From Gemmata massiliana (GTDB taxonomy: Bacteria; Planctomycetota; Planctomycetia; Gemmatales; Gemmataceae), in contig NZ_LR593886.1 in assembly GCF_901538265.1 (NCBI RefSeq), positions 8,391,738 to 8,455,737 of the forward strand: a stretch of 64,000 nt of DNA. Reading direction: 5' to 3'. This document shows positions 44,001 to 51,881 of the stretch, piece after piece. The notes under the pieces were generated by a model. It was given only the letters and a program-made list of their open reading frames with translations, did no database searches and was not told where the DNA came from. How positions within the stretch are numbered: the first letter of the stretch is position 1; each line of letters starts with the position of its first letter. A program made the position numbers and the translations under genes.

Positions 44001-44871
44001 TGTCGCACCCGCCGGTGACGGCCACGTCGCAGCGCCCGGCCTGTAACTCCAGTGCGGCGAGGTGGACCGCGGACAGCGAGCTGGCGCACGCGGCATCGAC
44101 GACGCAGTTCGTGCCGCCGAGGTCGAGCTTGTTCGCGATGCGCCCCGCGACCACGTTCCCCAACAGTCCGGGGAAGCTATTTTCCTGCCAGGGGACGTAG
44201 CTCTCGGCGATGCGGGCAGCGGCGTCGGCGGCGAGGTCCGCCGGGATGCCCGCGTCGCGCATCGCCTGCTTCCACTTCGGGTGTCCAAGTCGCGCGCCGA
44301 GCGGGATCACGAGTTCCAGCGTGCCCGTCACCCCGAGGACGACCGAGACGCGGTTACGGTCCACCGTCTTGGGCGAGCGAGAGCCATCAGAACCTAACCC
44401 CCTCCCCCCCTTCCCTAAGAAGGAAGGGGGAACAGAACCATTGGCGGCTTTTAGCCCCTCTCCCTTGGGGGGAGGGGTTGGGGAGGGGTTGGCCAGGATC
44501 ACGCCCGCGTCTGTGAGCGCCTGTTTCGCCGCGACGAGGCCGAGGAGTTGCGTGGTGTCGGTGGCTTCGATGTCGCGCGGGGCGATGCCGAATTCGAGCG
44601 GGTTGAAATCGACCGCATTGAGGAACCCTCCGCGGCGCGCGTAGGTCATGTCCGGCGCTTTGGGGTCCGCGTCAAAGTACTCGTCCGGGTTCCAGTGCGT
44701 GGCCGGCACCTCGGTGATGCCGTCCACCCCGTGCTTCACGTTCGCCCAGAAGAACCCCGGCCCGGCGGCCTTCGGGAACAGGCACCCGAGGCCGACGATC
44801 GCGAGCGGCTCGAACCGCGTCTCGCGCTTCGCACCGGACGTTTCGGGTTGTGCGTCGGCAGTTCGTGTCAT
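38056..44871 (-). CDS. pfaA: PfaA-like polyunsaturated fatty acid synthase (KS-AT-ACP-ACP-KR-DH)
   Basis: Multidomain synthase of 2271 residues. Ketosynthase at about 20-520 (VVDAACASSLSAVHL, active Cys near 260), acyltransferase at about 630-950 (LFPGQGSQSVGM; GHSYGELVALAAAG), a coiled/Pro-Ala linker, two acyl carrier protein domains at about 1211-1286 and 1328-1403 (each with LGVDSIKRVEILSALQERLP, Ser as phosphopantetheine site), ketoreductase at about 1680-1900 (ILVTGGARGVTAEVAVAL), and a C-terminal hotdog dehydratase (from about 1960; HPILKSHVLDGLAVLPVAL). The number of ACPs in Pfa synthases influences yield; two is low compared with the five to nine of marine EPA/DHA systems. No phosphopantetheinyl transferase is encoded in the window. 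A palindromic repeat is read through inside the KS domain (about residues 127-160). Confidence 0.93.
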   Translation of the reverse strand: MTRTADAQPETSGAKRETRFEPLAIVGLGCLFPKAAGPGFFWANVKHGVDGITEVPATHWNPDEYFDADPKAPDMTYARRGGFLNAVDFNPLEFGIAPRDIEATDTTQLLGLVAAKQALTDAGVILANPSPTPPPKGEGLKAANGSVPPSFLGKGGRGLGSDGSRSPKTVDRNRVSVVLGVTGTLELVIPLGARLGHPKWKQAMRDAGIPADLAADAAARIAESYVPWQENSFPGLLGNVVAGRIANKLDLGGTNCVVDAACASSLSAVHLAALELQAGRCDVAVTGGCDTFNDIFMYMCFSKTPALSPTGDAKPFAEDGDGTILGEGLGMVVLKRLADAERDGDTIYAVMKGVGSSSDGKGNAIYAPSAAGQKKALLTAYNLAGVAPDTIELVEAHGTGTKVGDTVEITALTDVYTTSARTVGAPKSRPWAAIGSVKSQIGHTKAAAGAASLIKAALAVYFKVLPPTLKVARPVDPLLAADTPFYVNAEMRPWLPRTEHPRRAALSAFGFGGSNFHAVLEEHRAEKFEPDWDGSVEIVALGANSTRALVEELDRLSGLTNSWDAFARAAEASRAAFDPASACRLCFAVHRTLTDLPKLLAGAKARLAAEPDATSWHTPDGAHFGRGAAPGKLAVLFPGQGSQSVGMLRDLVCLLPESLDTLASANDAITALSHEATNSRRLSDYIYPPTTFSAERKKDNDRDLRDTRNAQPAIGSVSFGAWRSLADRFGVRADAFAGHSYGELVALAAAGRLGARDLFTLSGLRGQLMAGHRTGDPGSMLAVLAPLADVEAVLAREKLDVVVANRNAPKQNVLSGSTAHIERAAKLLSEAGLKATRLPVAAAFHSSLVADAAGPFRAALDNVSLAAGAVPVYANTTADVYPVDERAAKDLLANQLARPVAFVEQVRAMAAVGVRTFVEVGPGSVLTRLVEAILADAPVAGATAFALDASGGKRPGALELGNVLARLAAGGHAVALAAWERESRCRPPAPPTGKPGLTVSVCGANSVTPREKRPPRPLQHLSSANGNGKAHANGPALAIPTRPKGSVMSDAASGPTDPNALAQALLMTQQSLAALQRMQEQTASLHKQFLESQDTAQRTLQTLVDQQQTLLIAGLGVGAPIALAPTAIPLPPAPVPVLPPVVPPPAPAARPAPPATTILPASALPKEAFAPLPPRASKPAAPPPPPPAPAPQPKVVAAAPARAANTQLRDKVASTLLSVVSEKTGYPADSLDLSMSLDADLGVDSIKRVEILSALQERLPEAPAVKPEHLGALHTLKDVADFLAGPQTSAPAPAVAETEADDDDLIRTLPVTRDQLLLLSGNAGGGADIASTLLSVVSEKTGYPADSLDLSMSLDADLGVDSIKRVEILSALQERLPEAPAVKPEHLGALHTLKDVADFLAGPQAPATAKISLLDVSSTLTVGKAEADTVSAPVSAQTPAKTPELTDTRPSGTSGSVPRPGTGQTAAVNTDRIERSVPKAVDLDVSTPRTRLPLPAGSEFWVVGESDPLTHSVAEHLHAAGFRPQVFDWIDAPATKMLPKGLVGLVLLAPVSPGPDSGFNRRAFDWLKAAAGKLRQAGRAGGAVFATVARLDGAFGLTELPPDADPTAGGLAGIAKTARHEWPEVSCRALDLAPAFTDAVAAAAAVVDEVLSAGPPEVGIASTHRCTIELARAARRPSNQLINISSRDVILVTGGARGVTAEVAVALAETYCPTLILTGRTPTPTPEPEYLAGLTAEPEMKKAIADALGTEGTPRTVGELYKKVIAQREVRNTIQRVQQVGAKVAYFPVDITDGRAVADMLHQVRVKFGPVSGLVHGAGVLADKRIEDLTGEGFDHVYATKVDGLRTLLDLLGRDELKVLVLFSSTTARLGRVGQLAYACANEVLNKTAQVESRRRPGTRVVAINWGPWDGGMVTPGLRKLFESEGVGTIPLLEGATFLIQELNAAGRAVEVVALVKGAGRPTTPTPLPVPPPAPVMSPPNPLPSADMTVAFERAVDVTTHPILKSHVLDGLAVLPVALHLEWLAHAALHGNPGFQFHGFNDLRVTSGVKVEAGSPVPVRALAGKATKQDKLLIVPVELRGKKKDGRDVIYSRAEIVLAPGLPKPPPADRPPAVAPVPYDKARAYREFLFHGQDLQGIAEITGRSEKAFVGTSYPAPVPADWFEFPLRSGWVADPLVLDVAFQMMILWTQGAHDCASLPSFVGRYRQFRKTYPADPVTIVVRVTRDDARFARADIDFLAPDGQVIAQMQDYECVMEPSLNASFRKNQLALK
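40664..40886 (-). repeat. near-identical ACP module, second copy
   Basis: These 223 bases encode the second ACP domain of PfaA and match 41015-41237 at almost every position; I count only a few substitutions (for example CCCAAATCC against CCCAGGTCC). The start-to-start distance is 351 bases, an exact 117 codons. Confidence 0.9.
41015..41237 (-). repeat. near-identical ACP module, first copy
   Basis: Partner of the module at 40664-40886, encoding the first ACP of PfaA, including LGVDSIKRVEILSALQERLP. The linker sequences between the modules are unrelated, so similarity is confined to the ACP domain. Confidence 0.9.
44390..44492. repeat. in-frame palindromic repeat in pfaA (in the ketosynthase)
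   Basis: Same family as the three pfaC repeats. Translated NPSPTPPPKGEGLKAAN then VPPSFLGKGGRGLGS, in the same orientation as pfaC copy 1. It interrupts the ketosynthase between the ALTDAGV helix and the DRNRVSVVLGVTGT strand, upstream of the active-site Cys. Confidence 0.85.
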
Positions 44872-44898
44872 CGTGTCTCTGTCTTCGGGCGTGAAACG

Positions 44899-46554
44899 TT
44901 AAGCGCGGAGCCGGGCGGCGACCTCGTCCGTGGCGAGCGGCGCCAGCGGGAAGCACCCGTCCGGCAGGTTCACGCCCTGCTGCCGCAGCGCCGCGCGCCG
45001 GGTTACGACGCAGGCCCCGTACAGCAGATTCAGAGCGACCCCGACCACGGTTCGGTTCTTCGGGTGTTCCAGGTGCGAGCCTTTTGCCCACTCGTTGAAC
45101 GCGCCCATCGCTGGTCCGCACCACACCTGATAGTCCACCTGGCGCCCGGGTTCGCCCGCGTTCGCCCACCGGCTCGACAGGCCCAGGTACCAGCGGAACA
45201 CCAGCGCCATCCGGTGGCGCGGGTCCGCTTCGGCCCGTTGTAACTGTCCGGGTTCGCGCTTGGCCCAGAACTCGCGAGTCAGTGCCCACACGTCTTGGAA
45301 CGTGGCGCGGAGGTGCGTTTTCTCAACCTGGACGCGCTCGGCCTCCGGGATCGCCTCCCAACTGGTGTACCCGCGGTACAAATCGAACAGCTTCTGTGCC
45401 CGCATCGCGAACATGGTGCCGCGCTTGAGCACCTGGAGCTTCACCCCCATCTCGAACATGTCCGCGGCCGGGGCCATCGTCACGTCCGCTTGCCCGGCCT
45501 CGGCCAGCATCTTCCGCACCGGGTCGGAACTACCCGATTCGACGCACGCCTGGTTCACGCTCCCGGTAACAACGAAGGCCGCACCCATCGCGAACGCGCC
45601 GGCCACGCTCGCCGGCGTCGCGATTCCCCCCGCCAATCCTACGCGCGGCGGAATGGCATACTGGAACTGCGCCTGGAGCCGGTCGCGAAGCGCGAGAATC
45701 GTGGGGAGCAGCGTAATTGCGGGGCGATTGTCCGTGTGACCGCCGGAATCAGCTTCTACGGTCACGTCGTCCGCGACCGGGAACTGCGCCGCGAGCACAG
45801 CCTGCTGTTCGGTGATGTGCCCGGCGGACACCAGTTCGCGGAGGATCTTCTCGGGCGGCGGCGAGAGGAACTTCGTCGCGACCTCGACGCGCGAAATCTT
45901 CGCGATGACCCGGTTCGTGGGGACCGCGGCCCCGGTCGCGTCCCGGCGGAACCCGGCCGCACGGTACCGGACGATCGCGGGTGTGAGATCGAGGTACGCG
46001 CTAGCTTCGACGAGCAGTGTGCCCTTCTTCAGCAGCAACTCGGCCGTGGCCATCTCGTGGGCCGGCTCGTTCGGGCTGTGAATCAGGTTCACGCAGTACG
46101 GCGCGGTGCCGAGATTGGCCTTCAACCGGTCGATGGCCGCCCCGATGCGTTCGAGCGATTGTCCGGCGGCCCCGAAGCTGCCGAGCATCCCGTCCCGGCT
46201 CATCGCTTCCACGATCTCGACGGACGCGATGCCGTTGGCCATCGCCCCGGTCATGTACGGATAGCGGAGCGACTGGTCCCGCAGGAACGAGGGGTCGCCG
46301 AGTTGTTCGGGCGGCAGCGGCGGGAGGTACGCGGCAATCGGGTAGCCGTCTTTCGCCCCGGGTTGTGCCCCCAGCGCCGCCGAACCGCCCCGGGCGATGG
46401 CAAACCCGTTACCAGCGAGAACGACCACAACCGGCGAACGCAGGTCACCGACAGCACTTCGGAAGGCTTCGGGTGTGTCGGATGGGGGCGCGCCGGCCGG
46501 AGTCCAGTGTCCGAGCGCGGGCGGGCTGCCGAAAGTGCCGGCCGAATGGGTCAT
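44899..46554 (-). CDS. pfaD: PfaD-like enoyl reductase (FMN-dependent, nitropropane dioxygenase-like)
   Basis: About 551 residues, the usual size of PfaD. A TIM-barrel flavin site is recognisable: VVLAGNGFAIARGG near the start, the VEADSGGHTDNRPA segment, and RVGLAGGIATPASVAGAFAMGA followed by VTGSVNQAC, which binds the FMN phosphate. It reduces enoyl intermediates during secondary-lipid synthesis. First gene of the seven-gene operon, 27 bases before pfaA. The frame is open to 46692, but family similarity begins only after the ATG at 46554; the ribosome binding site is weak, so the start is uncertain. Confidence 0.92.
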   Translation of the reverse strand: MTHSAGTFGSPPALGHWTPAGAPPSDTPEAFRSAVGDLRSPVVVVLAGNGFAIARGGSAALGAQPGAKDGYPIAAYLPPLPPEQLGDPSFLRDQSLRYPYMTGAMANGIASVEIVEAMSRDGMLGSFGAAGQSLERIGAAIDRLKANLGTAPYCVNLIHSPNEPAHEMATAELLLKKGTLLVEASAYLDLTPAIVRYRAAGFRRDATGAAVPTNRVIAKISRVEVATKFLSPPPEKILRELVSAGHITEQQAVLAAQFPVADDVTVEADSGGHTDNRPAITLLPTILALRDRLQAQFQYAIPPRVGLAGGIATPASVAGAFAMGAAFVVTGSVNQACVESGSSDPVRKMLAEAGQADVTMAPAADMFEMGVKLQVLKRGTMFAMRAQKLFDLYRGYTSWEAIPEAERVQVEKTHLRATFQDVWALTREFWAKREPGQLQRAEADPRHRMALVFRWYLGLSSRWANAGEPGRQVDYQVWCGPAMGAFNEWAKGSHLEHPKNRTVVGVALNLLYGACVVTRRAALRQQGVNLPDGCFPLAPLATDEVAARLRA

Positions 46555-46790
46555 CGCGTAGTTGTGCGCGTCACGGGTGCTATGAGCGATACACGTTATG
46601 GCATATAGCTTTTCGCACACCGCGAACAGTGGCCGGGGGTGCGGTGACACGCGCCGGAATGGGGGGATCTTCAATTCCCGCTTCGGGTTCAAGACGGGAA
46701 CGAATTGATGGTTTTGCGGTTTAAGCGGGATTGCGAGGAACGGCTCTTGAGGAGTTTTACCCTGGCCTCACTTCGATTAATGGTAATACA
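46555..46790. promoter_or_regulatory. upstream region of the pfa-ole operon
   Basis: This 236-base non-coding gap should contain the main promoter for pfaD and the genes behind it. Around 46590-46615 the sequence becomes AT-richer (CGTTATGGCATATAGCTTTT on the plus strand). I cannot define -10/-35 boxes or an operator. The far end has an AT-rich stretch at 46775-46800 beyond the stop of the TIGR02996 gene. Confidence 0.35.
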
Positions 46791-47651
46791 TCAGAATAAT
46801 TCCACGCGGTCACCGAACGTCCGCGTCAAGCGCCGGCGAGCTGCGGTACTGAAATTCGCGCCCTGAAGGTCCAGGTGTTCGATCGCACTCGCCGGAGCAT
46901 TCGTGAAGTGATCGGCGCTCGTGTCGGTGAGCGCGTTGTACGACAGGTCGAGGCGCCGGAGCCGGTGCCAGAGCGGGGACGCCACCAGTCGCCCGACGCC
47001 TTCATCGCCGACCTCGTTCGCGGGTAAATTCAGTTCAATGAGTGCGGGTAAATACTCGCTGGACGCCAAAGTCCCTAGCCCAGAATTTCCGGCCGCGCTG
47101 CCCGGTGCCCACCCGATCATCGCCAGTGACACGAGCGAGGGACAAGCCGCAATTTGGGCGAGCCCGCGTTCCCCGGCGCGGGGGCCTATGGCTTCGGCGC
47201 GCGGGCCTATAGTAATCGACACAACCAAATTCACTTCCGGCCGGCGCAAGGCCTTCTCCAACCAAACCCCGACCACGGTACCGATGCGGACCCGAGGGGC
47301 CGGGCACAATTTCCCAATGGCCGCCGCGCACTGCAAAAATAACAGATCCGGGACTCTCAGTTCCGTCGCGAACCCGCGATCAAAGGTAACGTGGTGATAA
47401 CCCAGGTCCGCCCCGAGCGGGCCGAGAATGTCCCGTCGGTGGTTTTCAAGAAGGTACTGCTGCCGCGCCGCGAGCTTCCGCTGCTCTTCCGCCGAGCGGT
47501 CCCCGGGTTGCTTCAGCGCGCATTGCACGCGGACGAATTCCGCGCGAATGTTTCGATCGTTTTCGTCGAGCCAATCGGCGAACGCGAGGCGCGGAGTGTC
47601 CTCGTCCAGGTGCGCGGAAATCGCGGCCAGTAGCGCCTCTTCGTCGCTCAC
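46791..47651 (-). CDS. TIGR02996 domain protein with leucine-rich-repeat-like tail
   Basis: 286 residues. The first 48 (EALLAAISAHLDEDTPRLAF, then ADWLDE and RAEFVRVQ) are the TIGR02996 repeat-companion domain, almost confined to planctomycetes and myxobacteria. The remainder has leucine-rich-repeat-like segments (LPALIELNLPANEVGDEGV, RLRRLDLSYNALTD, IEHLDLQG). This combination is common in Gemmata-group genomes; the role is unknown and probably involves protein binding. GTG start. It follows the TPR gene with a 9-base gap, so the two are likely co-transcribed. Confidence 0.85.
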   Translation of the reverse strand: MSDEEALLAAISAHLDEDTPRLAFADWLDENDRNIRAEFVRVQCALKQPGDRSAEEQRKLAARQQYLLENHRRDILGPLGADLGYHHVTFDRGFATELRVPDLLFLQCAAAIGKLCPAPRVRIGTVVGVWLEKALRRPEVNLVVSITIGPRAEAIGPRAGERGLAQIAACPSLVSLAMIGWAPGSAAGNSGLGTLASSEYLPALIELNLPANEVGDEGVGRLVASPLWHRLRRLDLSYNALTDTSADHFTNAPASAIEHLDLQGANFSTAARRRLTRTFGDRVELF

Positions 47652-47660
47652 GGCGTCACT

Positions 47661-50015
47661 CTAGTCATCGCCTTTGGGCGGCGGATTCGGGTTGGGATAC
47701 TTCGCCCGCAGGTCGCTCCACTGTTCCTGGTTGATGGCGTTGCGGAAGTCCTCGTCCGAGTAGAACCACAGCTTCCCGCCCCGCTTGGTGGCGTCCGCGA
47801 GCAGGCGCTCCAGTTCGGGCCGGTTCCCGCTCGCCGCCGCGATCGCCGCACGCAGTGCGGGAGCGGTCTCATTCCCGAACTCGGACAGCAACTTCACCGC
47901 GTCCGCCGGCTTCACGCGCAACGTGGCGCGAACGTACTCGCTGCGCGCCAACCACCGGTTTTGTGCCTTCTCATCGTTATCCAAAAGGAACTTCTTGAAC
48001 AGCACCGTTGCGGTCGCGTAGTCCCGCTTGCGGAAGCTCAGGTGCCCCTGCCAGTACAGCGTTTGCGGGTCGTTCGGAGTGCGTTTGCGGTGCGCCGCGA
48101 GGAGCGCGGCCAGTCCGTCGAAATCCTCGCTTTGGTCGTACAGGCGCGCGAGTTGTTGAAACACGTCCGCGGTCGGTTCGATCTTTTCGTAGGCTTCGAG
48201 CCCCTTCTTCGCTTTGAACAGGCACTCGACCCGGCGCCAGCGGAACGTCTCCTCGTCGCTCGCCTCTTCGTCCTCCGCGTCGGGATCTTTGGCTTTTGGC
48301 TTCGGCAAGCGCGAGCCGCCGGTGGCGAACGCTTCGGCGGCCTTCTCGTACTCCTTCTCGCGCTCGTAAATCACGCCCTGGTAGAACCAGATCCACGGAT
48401 CGTTCGGCATGCGTTTCCGATGGGCCGCGACAAGTTCCTTCAAACTCCCGAGCGAATCAACCGGCGTTTCGCCCGTGGGATCGAACTCGTCGTCGAAGCT
48501 ACCGGCAAGTGTGCGGAACGCCGCGGGCGCGTGCTCGGCAGGGACGCTCGCGTAACCCTTCAGCAACTTTTTTGCACTCGCCATCGCGAGCAGGTACGAA
48601 TTGAGTACCTCCACGCGGTCACGGTGGGCGGCGGCTTTCAACCCGTGCTCCATCAGTGTTTTGGCTTCGTCGAACTTTTCGGCCTTTACCTTGCGGCGAA
48701 TATCATCAGCCAGCCCGCGCGGGTCGTCGGGCTTGGCCTTTCGCAGCGCGTCGAGCAACACGCCATCGGCGGCTTCGTTGGGCTCGCCTTCGAGTAACAC
48801 GTCGTCGTAAACCCTTCGCGGATTGGATGCCCGCGCCAGGCGCTCGCCGAGTTCCTTCAATTCTCCGGGCGCCAATACCCGGCGGAGTGCCCCCAGCGCT
48901 TCGGCCGTGTCCGGGTCGAGGTCGTGCGCCCGGCGGTACGCGGCCTTGGCCTCCGGGAGCCGGTTCAGCCCCTCTAGGGCGCGGCCGCGGAGCACTTCTG
49001 CGTCCTCGTCGGTACCGAGTTGGGCAATGTAAGAATCGATCGCCTTCAGCGCTTTTTCGTTCTCGCTCGTTTCGAGGAAACAGGTCGCACGCAGGTAGTC
49101 CAGGATCGGCATATCGGGCGCGAGGCGCGCCGCCCGGTCGATGAACTCGTGCGCCGCGGCCGGTTCGCCGCGATAGAGGCGCAACATCGCCTCGATCAGG
49201 CACACGACCGCGGTCAGCGGTTTCGGGAGTTCGACGTTACGGCACCGGGTGAGTGCCTCCTCGCTCCCCTCGACGTCGCGCTGGACGATCGCAGTCATTG
49301 CTTCCCGGAGTGCCTGCACCGCCTCCCGGACCTCCGGCAACCGCCCGGCCGCATTGTCCGTAAGAAACGTTCCCATGACGGTGGTCAACCGGAGCCCCTG
49401 GCTCAGCTCCTCGAAGTCGTACACCCGCCACCCGTCGACCCCGCGAACGAACCACCAGCGCACCTTGATTTTCGTGCGCCCGATCAGTTCCAGATCGTTC
49501 ACGTGGGTCGCGATCACGACCGCCTCGTTGCGCCCGGGGGACCAGCGCACGCGGTGCGCGTCGGTGCGCTGCCAACGGAACAAGGGGTTCGACACGATAC
49601 TCACCCCGGCCTTGCGGAACCCGCGGACGAACGCTTCCCGCTCGCGCGGGCCGACCCGAACGCCCGCACGATCGAGCGCTCCTCTTCGATTCACCTCGTC
49701 GAACATGCGTTCGGCATCGAAGGTTTGTATCACCGCCTCCCCGTCTTCCTTCTGGAGCGCCCGTCCGAGTTCGTCCAGCACGGCGACGAACTCGCGCCCC
49801 TCGGCCGGCGTGGGGGCCTGCGGGTCGGCGAACACGGCCGCGGCCTCCGCGCGCCCGACCTCGCGCTCGCGGTCCTGCTCCCGGGCCTCTTCCACAGCGC
49901 GGCGCGCGTCCCGGCGCTCGCCCGCGGACTTCACCAGCATGATGAGGCCGATGAAACAGGCCGCACAGAACACCGACGCACCGATAATCAGCACCGCGAC
50001 GACGCGCTTGCTCAT
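47661..50015 (-). CDS. membrane-anchored TPR-repeat protein
   Basis: 784 residues with an N-terminal transmembrane anchor (about 4-28, VVAVLIIGASVFCAACFIGL) and a highly charged coiled segment just after it (ERRDARRAVEEAREQDRERE). The middle and C-terminal parts contain tetratricopeptide-like helices (YLRATCFLETSENEKALKAI, LPEAKAAYRRAHDLDPDTAE, EREKEYEKAAEAFATGGS). It probably scaffolds other proteins. The ATG at 50015 starts right before the anchor, with AGGAGCGGGG upstream. Role unknown; it is encoded next to the ribosomal cluster but not obviously part of it. Confidence 0.8.
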   Translation of the reverse strand: MSKRVVAVLIIGASVFCAACFIGLIMLVKSAGERRDARRAVEEAREQDREREVGRAEAAAVFADPQAPTPAEGREFVAVLDELGRALQKEDGEAVIQTFDAERMFDEVNRRGALDRAGVRVGPREREAFVRGFRKAGVSIVSNPLFRWQRTDAHRVRWSPGRNEAVVIATHVNDLELIGRTKIKVRWWFVRGVDGWRVYDFEELSQGLRLTTVMGTFLTDNAAGRLPEVREAVQALREAMTAIVQRDVEGSEEALTRCRNVELPKPLTAVVCLIEAMLRLYRGEPAAAHEFIDRAARLAPDMPILDYLRATCFLETSENEKALKAIDSYIAQLGTDEDAEVLRGRALEGLNRLPEAKAAYRRAHDLDPDTAEALGALRRVLAPGELKELGERLARASNPRRVYDDVLLEGEPNEAADGVLLDALRKAKPDDPRGLADDIRRKVKAEKFDEAKTLMEHGLKAAAHRDRVEVLNSYLLAMASAKKLLKGYASVPAEHAPAAFRTLAGSFDDEFDPTGETPVDSLGSLKELVAAHRKRMPNDPWIWFYQGVIYEREKEYEKAAEAFATGGSRLPKPKAKDPDAEDEEASDEETFRWRRVECLFKAKKGLEAYEKIEPTADVFQQLARLYDQSEDFDGLAALLAAHRKRTPNDPQTLYWQGHLSFRKRDYATATVLFKKFLLDNDEKAQNRWLARSEYVRATLRVKPADAVKLLSEFGNETAPALRAAIAAASGNRPELERLLADATKRGGKLWFYSDEDFRNAINQEQWSDLRAKYPNPNPPPKGDD

Positions 50016-50094
50016 AAAGCCGCCCCGCTCCTGAACGAATGTTGTCAAGTAATTGGACCCGATCGCGTGCGAACGGGCAAACAGAAATGAACAA

Positions 50095-50115
50095 ACCCCC
50101 GCGAAGTGCGGGGGT
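50095..50115 (-). terminator. rho-independent terminator after rplQ
   Basis: A perfect 8-bp GC-rich stem (ACCCCCGC at 50095-50102, partner at 50108-50115, 5-base loop) followed on the minus strand by TTTGTTCATTT. It lies about 35 bases past the rplQ stop and closes the ribosomal protein cluster. Confidence 0.75.
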
Positions 50116-50148
50116 CGTGTAGTCGTTCGCTCCGCGACGCAGACCGAA

Positions 50149-50715
50149 TCAGGTGGCCGGGGTCTCGGGAGCGGCCGGTTCCGGCGCGACGGGCGCCGGG
50201 GCCGTCGGTGCGACCGGCTGCTTGGCCTTCAGTTGCACCTTCTTCTCGCCTGACTTCAGCAGCTCGATCACCGCAGTCGGGCTGGCGTCGCCGAGGCGCC
50301 GGTAGTGCTGCTTGAGGATGCGGGTGTACCCGCCCGGCCGATCGGCGAAGCGCGGCCCGATCTCGCGGAACAGCTTCTTCAGCACCGTGTCGCCGGTGGT
50401 CTCGTCCTTCTTGTCCCAGATGCCGGTGCCGTGGGTCGGACCGAGCAGCGCCATCGCCTGGCGGCGGTAGTGCAGTGCCTGGACCCGGGCCTTCTTCTCT
50501 TCGGCGTCGCCCTTACCTGCCGCCTCTGCGGTGACCGCATTGGCTTTCTTGGCGAGGGTGATGATCTTCTCGACGATCGGGCGCAGTTCCTTGGCCTTCG
50601 GAACCGTGGTGACGATCTTCTCGTGCGTGATGAGCGCACGGGTCAGGTTGCGGAACAAGCTCCGGCGGTGCGAAGCGTTGCGGTTTAGGTGACGACCGCG
50701 CTTACGGTGGCGCAT
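50149..50715 (-). CDS. rplQ: 50S ribosomal protein L17
   Basis: Recognised from [20 protein letters not shown] at the start and the [14 protein letters not shown] motif. At 188 residues it is longer than the usual 115-130: there is an extra internal segment (about 62-105, [20 protein letters not shown] and following) and an Ala/Pro-rich C-terminal tail ([21 protein letters not shown] without its last residue). It is the last gene of the cluster, 158 bases after rpoA, with a terminator behind it. Confidence 0.95.
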   Translation of the reverse strand: MRHRKRGRHLNRNASHRRSLFRNLTRALITHEKIVTTVPKAKELRPIVEKIITLAKKANAVTAEAAGKGDAEEKKARVQALHYRRQAMALLGPTHGTGIWDKKDETTGDTVLKKLFREIGPRFADRPGGYTRILKQHYRRLGDASPTAVIELLKSGEKKVQLKAKQPVAPTAPAPVAPEPAAPETPAT

Positions 50716-50762
50716 GGCATTCCCTCAGCTTGGGGGTTAAAAATAGGAGCCAGAAGCAAGAA

Positions 50763-50789
50763 CCCCACCCCGTGCCAAGGAAGGTGGGG
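50763..50789 (-). terminator. hairpin between rpoA and rplQ
   Basis: Stem CCCCACC/GGTGGGG (50763-50769 with 50783-50789) with a 13-base loop, followed on the minus strand by TTCTTGCTTCTGG. It could cause partial termination before rplQ. A second imperfect hairpin follows at about 50799-50828. Weak evidence. Confidence 0.35.
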
Positions 50790-50873
50790 GATGACGAAAC
50801 GGCGCCGGTACAGTTCCGGTCGCCGTTCTCCGGCCCCTGAAAACCGTCGCGGCACGTGCCGCAACCGTACCAA

Positions 50874-51881
50874 CTATCCGCGGCGCGGCGGGATTCGCAT
50901 CCCGAGCGCCAGGCCGCGTTCTTCGAGCTTGGACTTCACTTCGCGCAGGGTCGTTTCGCCGAAGTTGCGGACCTCGAGCAGCTCCTCGGGCGACCGGATC
51001 ACGAGATCGCGGACCGTCTGGATGCCCTCGGTTTCCAGGCAGTTCGTCGCCCGCACCGACAGATCGAGTTCGGCGAGACTCATGTTCAGTTTGCGCTCGA
51101 GTTCGGCGTTGGCCGCGTCCGCGACGGACGCGTTCGGCCCGATCTCGATCGGTTCGTCGAGTTGCAGTTCCGGCCCCGGCTCGGTGTACTGCACGAACGG
51201 GTTCAAGTGCTTGCGGAGGATCTTGGCCGCTTCGACCACCGCCATTTGCGGGGCGAGCGTGCCGTTGGTCCAGATCTCCATCACGAGCCGGTCGTAGTTC
51301 GTCTTCTGACCGACGCGGGTTTCTTCGATGTCGTACTTCACGCGGACGACCGGCGAGAAGCTCGAGTCGACCGGGATCACCCCGACCTCGCGCTCTTTAC
51401 CGGCGTTGTCGTCGGCGGTGCGGTACCCGCGCCCGTTCTCGACCGTCATCTCCATCACGAACGGCACGTCGCTCGTCAGCGTCGCGATGTGGTGCTCGGG
51501 GTTGATGATCTGGATCGATTCGTCGTGCTGCACGTCGACGCCGCGCACCGAGCCGGCCTCGTGCTTCTGGATGCGGATCGTCTTCGGCTGGTCCGAGAGG
51601 TTCTTCACCACGAGGCTCTTGACGTTCAGGATGATGTCCGTCACGTCTTCCACCACGCCGGTGATGGTCGAGATCTCGTGCTGCACGCCCTGGATCTTCA
51701 CCCGCGTGATCGCGCTGCCCTCGAGACTCGAGAGCAGGATGCGGCGGAGGCTGTTCCCGAGGGTCATCCCGAAGCCCTTTTCAAAGGGTTCGGCGTGGAA
51801 CTTCCCGTAGACGTCGGTGAGGGTGGAGCGGTCGGCCTGAACCCGACTCGGCAGTTCTAGTCCGCGCCAGCGAACGCGCAT
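50874..51881 (-). CDS. rpoA: DNA-directed RNA polymerase subunit alpha
   Basis: 335 residues, normal length. N-terminal dimerisation domain with [20 protein letters not shown] and the [19 protein letters not shown] strand; C-terminal domain with [19 protein letters not shown] and the [19 protein letters not shown] helix that contacts UP elements and regulators. It follows rpsD, but with a 223-base gap that holds a perfect 35-bp inverted repeat. Confidence 0.97.
   Translation of the reverse strand: MRVRWRGLELPSRVQADRSTLTDVYGKFHAEPFEKGFGMTLGNSLRRILLSSLEGSAITRVKIQGVQHEISTITGVVEDVTDIILNVKSLVVKNLSDQPKTIRIQKHEAGSVRGVDVQHDESIQIINPEHHIATLTSDVPFVMEMTVENGRGYRTADDNAGKEREVGVIPVDSSFSPVVRVKYDIEETRVGQKTNYDRLVMEIWTNGTLAPQMAVVEAAKILRKHLNPFVQYTEPGPELQLDEPIEIGPNASVADAANAELERKLNMSLAELDLSVRATNCLETEGIQTVRDLVIRSPEELLEVRNFGETTLREVKSKLEERGLALGMRIPPRRG

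Noticed and set aside
31033..44871. Heterocyst-glycolipid or ordinary polyketide synthase
   Set aside because: The KS-CLF pair, FabA-type double-hotdog dehydratases, tandem ACPs and adjacent PfaD enoyl reductase point to the Pfa family.
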